DNA from: Acorus gramineus
Lineage: Eukaryota; Streptophyta; Magnoliopsida; Acorales; Acoraceae
Assembly (NCBI GenBank): GCA_030737835.1
Contig: JAUJYN010000012.1
Coordinates: forward strand, 1,595,431 to 1,659,430
Length of the DNA: 64,000 bases
Reading direction: 5' to 3'
Shown here: positions 56,672 to 64,000 of the stretch, piece after piece
Layout of the letters: each line of letters begins with the position of its first letter
Position numbering within the stretch: position 1 is the first letter of the stretch
Position numbers and translations under genes: made by a program
The notes under the pieces: model-generated
What the model was told of the DNA's origin: nothing
Databases searched by the model: none
Seen by the model: only the letters and a program-made list of their open reading frames with translations

Positions 56672-59600
56672 CTATGCGTTTGCGGCCTTTGCAACTGATC
56701 GGTAGCATGTCCTCTTTGCAGCCCGAACGATATCCTCAACCTGCATACGAAGCAAGAATAATTAGAATGAGACAACTCCATCTCCTTCTAAGGAATTGTG
56801 TAAACTGAAGTCAAGTTCTGTTTGTACTGAAGAAATGCTACATCTAAACCTGAATCTAACCCCTTTTTTTCAAAACCTCAAGACATGACTCTTCTTTTGA
56901 TCCATATTAGTTTGAAATCTGTACCTGATCAACACTCGTAGATCAAGTTGCATGATTTTAAGTTTTTAAACCTCGATGAATCAGATGATATTATTCATAT
57001 GGACCTCCGACAAAGGTTTCTTTCAAGCATATAGATTTTCATCACCAGAAGGGCCAGGGATAAGATTTCTAAAATGAGTAGAATTTGCTTTGTTATTACT
57101 TCTTTCTTCATTCTTTTGTGTGCATTTTGTAAATTTAAGTTGTCCTCCAAAGAAAAAGATAAGCAAGTTTCCAAAAATACAAAATGATAAAATGAGAACA
57201 TAATTAAAAGAAACGTGCAACACAATTAAGCCCCATTCACCTGTGGGACGGCCAATCTCTCAAGGTTTGCTGCATAAGGCATCGGAACATCAGCTCCAGC
57301 AATCCTCTCTACAGGAGCATCAAGATACCCAAAGCTTTCCTCAACAATAGATGCACTACGAATATAAAAAAATCCACTAGTTGTTAATGTGTGACCACAC
57401 CACGTCTACATAAGAAGTTCAAGAAATTTAGGACGAGGAGCAAACCAGATTTCAGCACCAACGCCATGCTGTGGGAAGCCTTCCTCAACTGTCACTAGTC
57501 GATTGGTTTTCCTAACAGATGCATTGATAGCAGCTCGGTCAAGAGGCCTAATTGATCGGAGATTGATGACCTGTATTGGAAATCATGATTGGGTAAAGAA
57601 TTTGAATTCAGGAAACAATTGAGTATATAAATAAGAGCCAAGAATTAGTGAGGAAACTTGATAAAATTTACCTCAGCGCTGATTCCGTCCTTGGCAAGAA
57701 TGTCAGCAGCCTAGAGAGAAATCAAGGAAAAAATAGAAAATCAATGAGGACAGGACTATATAATGGCATTCCTAAGACAAAATTAGATGACATTTATTCA
57801 AAACTGCATATGATAGACCCATAAGTATCAACTTGACTAAGATGAGCAAGTTAAAAAAAACATGCTTTCATGGATATACATAAGTGCAAGTGGCAACTAA
57901 AGCAGAGCAACTCATATGAGACAGCTGCCTTAACAGTTCATATACATTAGCATAAATGACATTAAAAATATAAAATGGGAACGTGACAACATGTGCATGA
58001 AGTGGAACCTGTTGTTCAAGATCTTCCAACATAAAATTTCCATATCCGGTTATCACCTGAACAGCCTAAATAGTGATCACAAAAACCAATCCAAAATCTA
58101 CAGGCATGTCTCCCTCTAATTATTCTTTACACTACTAATTTTCTCATTCTCAATCTTCCTGCTTTTTGTCATTTGTTTATACAATAAAGTCGACAGGAAA
58201 CCTCAATCTTTGCATGGTAGTCCATGAAGTAGGGACTATGGATTCAGGGTCTCCTGAGATGTATTTCTACTTCTTCCAAAAAAAAACAAAAAAAGAGAAG
58301 ATATGCACAATTCTTCTACGTAAGACATGTCAAACATGTCTTGTTTATGCAGCTAAAAATTTCGCAGCAAGGATATTTCAATTCTAATCCAAGAACACTC
58401 AATAAACATCAAACAGAATGTGCATTTTCAGAAATACAGCTCACACCTGAAGAGCATAGCCAACCATCTTGGAATAAGCAGTGATTGTAACATCTTTTCC
58501 TTCCCGTTCAATCTGTTAACTAATAATGTTAAACATACATACATACATGTAATAAGAAAATCTCATATAAGTACTCTCCCTAGAAATTACCTTGGCCTTT
58601 CCTATGGGAAGGCAGAAACTGGAATCAAGAACTTCTGCTGAAACAGGAAATGACTGACCATATCTAAAAAGAAAGTTCAGAAATTGGATAACAGAAATTA
58701 GCATCACACAAAAATTAGTTATAGAAGAGTAATTATCTATGCTTTTAGAGCACTTACAGAAGCTCATTTTCAAGGAAAACAACAGGATCCGGGTCCCTAA
58801 TGGCAGCTTTCAGCAGGCCTCGAGCATCCTCCGATGAATATGGGGACAAGACTTTCAACCCAGGACAAGATGCGTACCAAGCTGCAAAACACTGCAAATC
58901 ATATTTGAGTTAATGAAATTGTTATTTTATCCAATAAATGCTGCCTGTAGTGCGATGCTACAACTTTAAAATATACTACTCTGCTCCTCGTCAGATCTAA
59001 AAGGATCAATGCAAGGAAGAGATAGAAACAACTGTCAGTTTGAATGGTTTATAGAAAAGGCTTGGCAAAAAGTTTTTCACGACTTCATGCATGCACATAC
59101 CAGAAAAAAATATATTAATACCCTACATTATAGCATCATCAAACAAAAACTTAAAGTGTTTTATATGCATTAACAATACATTGGTTAGCCTCCATGCAAG
59201 TAAGGGATCAGTCTACACGTCGTATGCAATATTAAAACAGGGATCACAGAAGATGCAGAGAGATGAAAGTTTACAGATCCCTCTCCAAATTATTTAGAAA
59301 GTCCAAGAAGTAGACAAATATTTTAACAATACAAAGCACATAAATCACACAAAAAGAACATAAAAATAAAAGCCTGAGGAAACAGCAGTACTTGTGAATG
59401 TTGGGCGCCAACTCCAGCAGCAGCACCGTTTGGTCCTCTGAAAACGATTGGCACGTTCATCTGACCAGCTGACATATAGTTTGATTTTGCAGCAGAGTTA
59501 ATGATATGATCGATTGCCTGCATGGAAATTGGACAGGAGTTTGAACATAGAATTTTGTATAATAGTATCATCAATGTTGTCAAATATCTTATCATCTAAC

Positions 59601-60349
59601 TAAAAGTTTGGTTTACTACTCATGCATATGGGTTAGGGGTGAATGAAATGGAATGGAAGGCATTCTTTTCTTCTTCCCTGGTTTCATATGCATACGTGTA
59701 TGACACAGTGTGCATGTGTATCCGAGTTAGGGCAACCAAAGTGAAAAGAAATACAAAAGCTGAGATGGTAGAGCTGCTGAAAACTGATAAATACACCCTT
59801 ATGTAGTTACATAATACATACAAAAATGATGTTACAACAAGACTGAAAACCAAAATTGAATTTTCAATGTGGCCTACTTTTGAATTTCTTTGTTAATTCA
59901 ATTCAGACAAAATCAACACATTTTCACTTTTTTATTATTAACAAACATAGAAAAGGTGATGCTTTGACAATCATGTAAACATGACAGAAGATAGTTTAAA
60001 AGCATATTTGAATATCAATTGAAAAAAACAGCAAACTTGTAAGATATGTACTCAGTAAGATCTCTCAACAATGCATATAAAAAGGCGAAAACTCTTCCTT
60101 TCACAAAGAAAAACACAAACCTGGTTTCTATGGAAATCATCTAAGAGATAAGGATATCAGTAAATATTTTTATAAAAAAATGAACTTCATAGTAGTCAAG
60201 TAATGGAAAAAGGACTTTTGCTCTAATGACAATATCCTTATGTACTAATGTTTTAGCAGGGTTTGACCAAATCATTACTTTCCTTCTTGGAGATTATGTA
60301 ACTAGTATTGATAATTACCTGCATAGAAAAATTAAACGTCATAAACTCT
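56672..60349 (-). pseudogene. PDHB: Pyruvate dehydrogenase E1 beta, 5'-truncated duplicate
   Basis: Minus-strand exons: partial 60349-60319 (EFMTFNFSMQ), 59517-59392 ([15 protein letters not shown]...VGAQHSQ), 58891-58758 ([18 protein letters not shown]...), 58663-58591 (GQSFPVSAEVLDSSFCLPIG), 58512-58447 (IEREGKDVTITAYSKMVGYA), 57710-57672 ([13 protein letters not shown]), 57570-57446 ([18 protein letters not shown]...), 57355-57241 ([20 protein letters not shown]...), 56740-56672 ([15 protein letters not shown]..., stop). Frame and GT-AG sites are intact over about 258 residues of an enzyme that is normally about 360. E1 beta pairs with E1 alpha in the mitochondrial matrix to decarboxylate pyruvate. 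The mitochondrial presequence and first ~100 residues are missing: the gene stops mid-exon at the duplication joint, where the 3' flank of the next copy begins. It can be expressed as E1 beta only if some other start is used, so I call it a partial pseudogene. Confidence 0.92.
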
Positions 60350-61464
60350 ATGTTTTTAGGAATTTAGATGTCTTTAACCGTTTTTCTTTTTGATTTCTTG
60401 ATGACCAAGTGGAAAGACAAAGCTAAATTCTAAAGCCAAACAAATAAGGGAGGACTAATATAAAAGAGAACTTGATGTTAGGGTGCGTTTTGACTTTTCG
60501 GGAGGCAGCCCTCTAAAAGGATTAGTGTGTATATGTATGTGGAAACCTTTTCATTTTAATAATGATTAATAAATTATCAAAACTGGTAGGATAAAAAATG
60601 ATCAACCGGATTCGGGTTGCACGATATGTCCGCTTCACTTCCTCCGAAGCTCCGACGAGTATTGCTGGAAAATTAGATTCATGTTGTAAAAAAGATTTTT
60701 TACATATTTCAATAGTATGATTTCTATTTATAGAGTTGTTGTGGATGCTTTAAAATCAACGGTAGATCTCTCTTCGATGGAGAGAGATCCTAGATTTAGA
60801 GGGGGATTTGATATATATTTGTGTGGTTTGAATAATCAAATTGATCTTACATTTTAACTTGAGACATGTTGGTTGACGTATATGATGGGTCGACGGGTCG
60901 GATCTACATACAAGTCGTGAACCTTCGCTATTTAAATCACGGATCGTGAACACGTAGAGAATTGTTATTGGACTCAGAAAATGACTTCTACAAAAACTAA
61001 TCACTATTTTATGATATGTATCATTTTATTTGTTAATAAATATCATATAAAAGGCTAATGATATTTATTATCATTTCGTTTGTTTTATGATATTCCACTG
61101 CGTGACTTACAAAGATACCAATGTTAAAAGAAAAAAAAAATGCTTGTTAGATGTTAGATGAAAAATGTAATCTTTTTATACAAATATATGCTTTATTACT
61201 TAAAATATGCATGCAAACTGTATGCCATTTTAACTTTTAGTCCCAACATTTCTACACGTCCTAACCCCATTTGAATGTTGAGTAATGTGTATATAATGAT
61301 ATAGAATGAATTAGATACTTTCACAAACTGAGGTACACGCTCGAATGAACTCAATGCCTACTATTATCACTTTTTTTTCCCTACTAATAAAGTATATAAT
61401 TGAATAATAGAGTATAGGAATGAACAAGTGCTTCTGAACCCTTTCCAAAACTGATGAAAAAAAA

Positions 61465-61730
61465 AGAATGCTGTTGCCCCCAGTCTTTATTTTCAATCTC
61501 ATATTGGTCAATAGAAAATTAACGACACATATACTCATATAAACAATGTATATACTTTGATAAAAATTTTTACATTTTCTATAAATACACCAATACGATT
61601 CATTAGAATATATGTTTTATTTTTTATAAAACTATGTACTTTATTAAATGAGGTGTGTTATTTTTATAAAATTCAAAAACACAAGTACACAAAAATTATG
61701 ACTGAAAATGAAACTGTACGTAACATTATC
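61465..61730. mobile_element. TGTTACA-family MITE in duplication unit 2
   Basis: Copy of 55775-56040, offset about 5689 bp, with a few substitutions. It was carried by the segmental duplication, not inserted separately. Confidence 0.5.
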
Positions 61731-62360
61731 CTAAAAGAAATGGAACCAAACATGGACTCATTTGTATAGCAAGGATTAACCAACAAGTGACTCATTTGTG
61801 ATAATATAAAAGGCCAAGATATGAAGATGATAGATCTGAATCAAAGCATGGGTGTCATCTTTGTTTTCCTGTAAATTAAAGCCTTCCAACATCACCAAAT
61901 AAATCACACTGTTTTGCAATCTCCAGCTAAAAAGAATTCATCAACCTTTTCACATGGTCTTTCAATAACCCAAATAATGACAGCAGCCTGAAGAAATATT
62001 ACCTTGGAAGGTATTGATTCAAATGTAAAACATCAACAACACTGAAACAGTTGATTTGTTTTATTGCAAATTCATTTTTTTTCCTTCTTAACAACCCGGC
62101 GCGGATTCGTTAAACTCATCAGAGATTCATCCATGACACATGAAGGACAATTATTGATGATAACCAAAAAATCTAGCAGGAATTACTGAAGAAAACCAAA
62201 AACCGATATCTGATAGGAGATTAAGCAATCTTTGCAACTGCCAAAAAAATTGACCAGACCCTTTCTCAGAGATGAAAGATCTCTCGGTCTCAATAAGAAA
62301 AGCAGCAAAACAAGATGGCAAATATGAGAAGCAGAACCTTTGGAAACAAAAAACAATCAA

Positions 62361-64000
62361 CTATGCGTTTGCGGCCTTTGCAACTGATCGGTAGCATGTC
62401 CTCTTTGCAGCCCGAACGATATCCTCAACCTGCATACGAAGCAAGAATAATTAGAATGAGACAACTCCATCTCCTTCTAAGGAATTGTGTAAACTGAAGT
62501 CAAGTTCTGTTTGTACTGAAGAAATGCTACATCTAAACCTGAATCTAACCCCTTTTTTTCAAAACCTCAAGACATGACTCTTCTTTTGATCCATATTAGT
62601 TTGAAATCTGTACCTGATCAACACTCGTAGATCAAGTTGCATGATTTTAAGTTTTTAAACCTCGATGAATCAGATGATATTATTCATATGGACCTCCGAC
62701 AAAGGTTTCTTTCAAGCATATAGATTTTCATCACCAGAAGGGCCAGGGATAAGATTTCTAAAATGAGTAGAATTTGCTTTGTTATTACTTCTTTCTTCAT
62801 TCTTTTGTGTGCATTTGGTAAATTTAAGTTGTCCTCCAAAGAAAAAGATAAGCAAGTTTCCAAAAATACAAAATGATAAAATGAGAACATAATTAAAAGA
62901 AACGTGCAACACAATTAAGCCCCATTCACCTGTGGGACGGCCAATCTCTCAAGGTTTGCTGCATAAGGCATCGGAACATCAGCTCCAGCAATCCTCTCTA
63001 CAGGAGCATCAAGATACCCAAAGCTCTCCTCGACAATAGATGCACTACAAATATAAAAAAATCCACTAGTTGTTAATGTGTGACCACACCACGTCTACAT
63101 AAGAAGTTCAAGAAATTTAGGACGAGGAGCAAACCAGATTTCAGCACCAACGCCATGCTGTGGGAAGCCTTCCTCAACTGTCACTAGTCGATTGGTTTTC
63201 CTAACAGATGCATTGATAGCAGCTCGGTCAAGAGGCCTAATTGATCGGAGATTGATGACCTATATTGGAAATCATGATTGGGTAAAGAATTTGAATTCAG
63301 GAAACAATTGAGTATATAAATAAGAGCCAAGAATTAGTGAGGAAACTTGATAAAATTTACCTCAGCGCTGATTCCGTCCTTGGCAAGAATGTCAGCAGCC
63401 TAGAGAGAAATCAAGGAAAAAATAGAAAATCAATGAGGACAGGACTATATAATGGCATTCCTAAGACAAAATTAGATGACATTTATTCAAAACTGCATAT
63501 GATAGACCCATAAGTATCAACTTGACTAAGATGAGCAAGTTAAAAAAAACATGCTTTCATGGATATACATAAGTGCAAGTGGCAACTAAAGCAGAGCAAC
63601 TCATATGAGACAGCTGCCTTAACAGTTCATATACATTAGCATGAATGACATTAAAAATATAAAATGGGAACGTGACAACATGTGCATGAAGTGGAACCTG
63701 TTGTTCAAGATCTTCCAACATAAAATTTCCATATCCGGTTATCACCTGAACAGCCTAAATAGTGATCACAAAAACCAATCCAAAATCTACAGGCATGTCT
63801 CCCTCTAATTATTCTTTACACTACTAATTTTCTCATTCTCAATCTTCCTGCTTTTTGTCATTTGTTTATACAATAAAGTCGACAGGAAACCTCAATCTTT
63901 GCATGGTAGTCCATGAAGTAGGGACTATGGATTCAGGGTCTCCTGAGATGTATTTCTACTTCTTCCAAAAAAAAAAAGAAAAAGAGAAGATATGCACAAT
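62361..64000 (-). CDS. PDHB: Pyruvate dehydrogenase E1 beta subunit, 3' part (runs off window)
   Basis: Minus-strand exons visible: 63399-63361 ([13 protein letters not shown]), 63259-63135 ([38 protein letters not shown]), 63044-62930 ([30 protein letters not shown]), 62429-62361 ([20 protein letters not shown], stop TAG at 62361-62363). The next upstream exon is expected at about 64136. These encode the C-terminal transketolase-C-like domain that holds the E1 heterotetramer together and interacts with E2 in the mitochondrial pyruvate dehydrogenase complex. Exon sequence differs from unit 1 only at synonymous sites that I could see (for example GTC/GAG/GAG versus GTT/GAG/GAA in VEE). Because its 5' end lies outside the joint, this copy is the better candidate for the functional gene, which the window cannot prove. 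Confidence 0.93.

Larger units (their letters stand above)
54657..60349. repeat. Tandem segmental duplication, unit 1
   Basis: Direct duplicate of 60350-64000 and beyond, offset 5693 bp at the left edge and 5689 bp through most of the unit. Identity is very high by eye: scattered single-base differences and a few homopolymer changes. Similarity starts at ATGTTTATAGGGATTTAG (54657), inside the last 31 bp of the foldback MULE, so unit 2 carries a stub of that transposon. The right edge of unit 1 is the joint at 60349/60350. Confidence 0.95.
60350..64000. repeat. Tandem segmental duplication, unit 2 (continues past the window)
   Basis: Repeats 54657 to about 58311. It begins ATGTTTTTAGGAATTTAG and includes a 31-bp stub of the foldback MULE terminus (60350-60380) and the adjoining TTTTTCTTT flank. 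Differences from unit 1 that I noticed are mostly in introns and flanks. Confidence 0.95.

Noticed and set aside
56462-57225. Short open frames repeated in both duplication units (for example at 56462-56671 and 56995-57225)
   Set aside because: They fall in the 3' flank and introns of the PDH E1 beta copies and are duplicated only because the whole segment is.
58007-58056. Extra PDH E1 beta exon reading [15 protein letters not shown]
   Set aside because: Open on the minus strand in both units, but E1 beta has no such residues between YALQ and AADIL, and the flanking exons join in frame without it.

Overview
This is nuclear DNA of a flowering plant, most likely a eudicot. It is AT-rich, its genes are split into many short GT-AG exons, and every recognisable protein is plant-type: a plastid SKL1 homologue, a plant CDK-like kinase, an At2g33490-type BAR protein, a plant Atos/FAM214-type protein and mitochondrial pyruvate dehydrogenase E1 beta. 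I cannot name the species.

Layout. 1-5.2 kb: a decayed antisense Copia retrotransposon, split by an insertion that carries a Mutator-like element (1949-3575, 9-bp target duplication) with fragments of host genes (Pack-MULE). 5.6-10.5 kb: Atos/FAM214-type gene on the minus strand (CDS 5646-9463), with a probable one-base frame break. 10.6-14.6 kb: intergenic, with two well-bounded Harbinger-like MITEs. 14.7-17.5 kb: SKL1-type gene on the minus strand. 17.7-23.5 kb: dense MITE/MULE cluster, including a 3.1-kb MULE (19651-22779) with a C48/Ulp1 protease fragment, sitting inside an older inverted-repeat element. 25.07-29.07 kb: CDK-like kinase of the IBS1 group on the plus strand, seven exons. 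31.2-39.4 kb: At2g33490-type gene on the minus strand, eleven exons, convergent with the kinase. 39.4-53.4 kb: gene-poor repeat region of MULE-type MITEs, foldbacks and retroelement-like debris. 53.4-54.7 kb: a foldback MULE with inverted arms built of about 93-bp repeats and an exact 9-bp target duplication. 54.66-64.0 kb: a direct tandem duplication of about 5.69 kb holding the 3' part of a minus-strand PDH E1 beta gene. The first copy is cut off inside an exon at the duplication joint; the second runs off the window and may be the 3' half of the intact gene.

The genes are unrelated housekeeping or signalling genes with no shared pathway. The notable biology is genomic: gene-fragment capture by MULEs, nested insertions that can be ordered in time, and a recent partial duplication of a core mitochondrial gene whose joint lies at a transposon end. 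I saw no convincing tRNA, rRNA, CRISPR array or operon-like system. Transposon boundaries were read by eye from inverted termini and target duplications.
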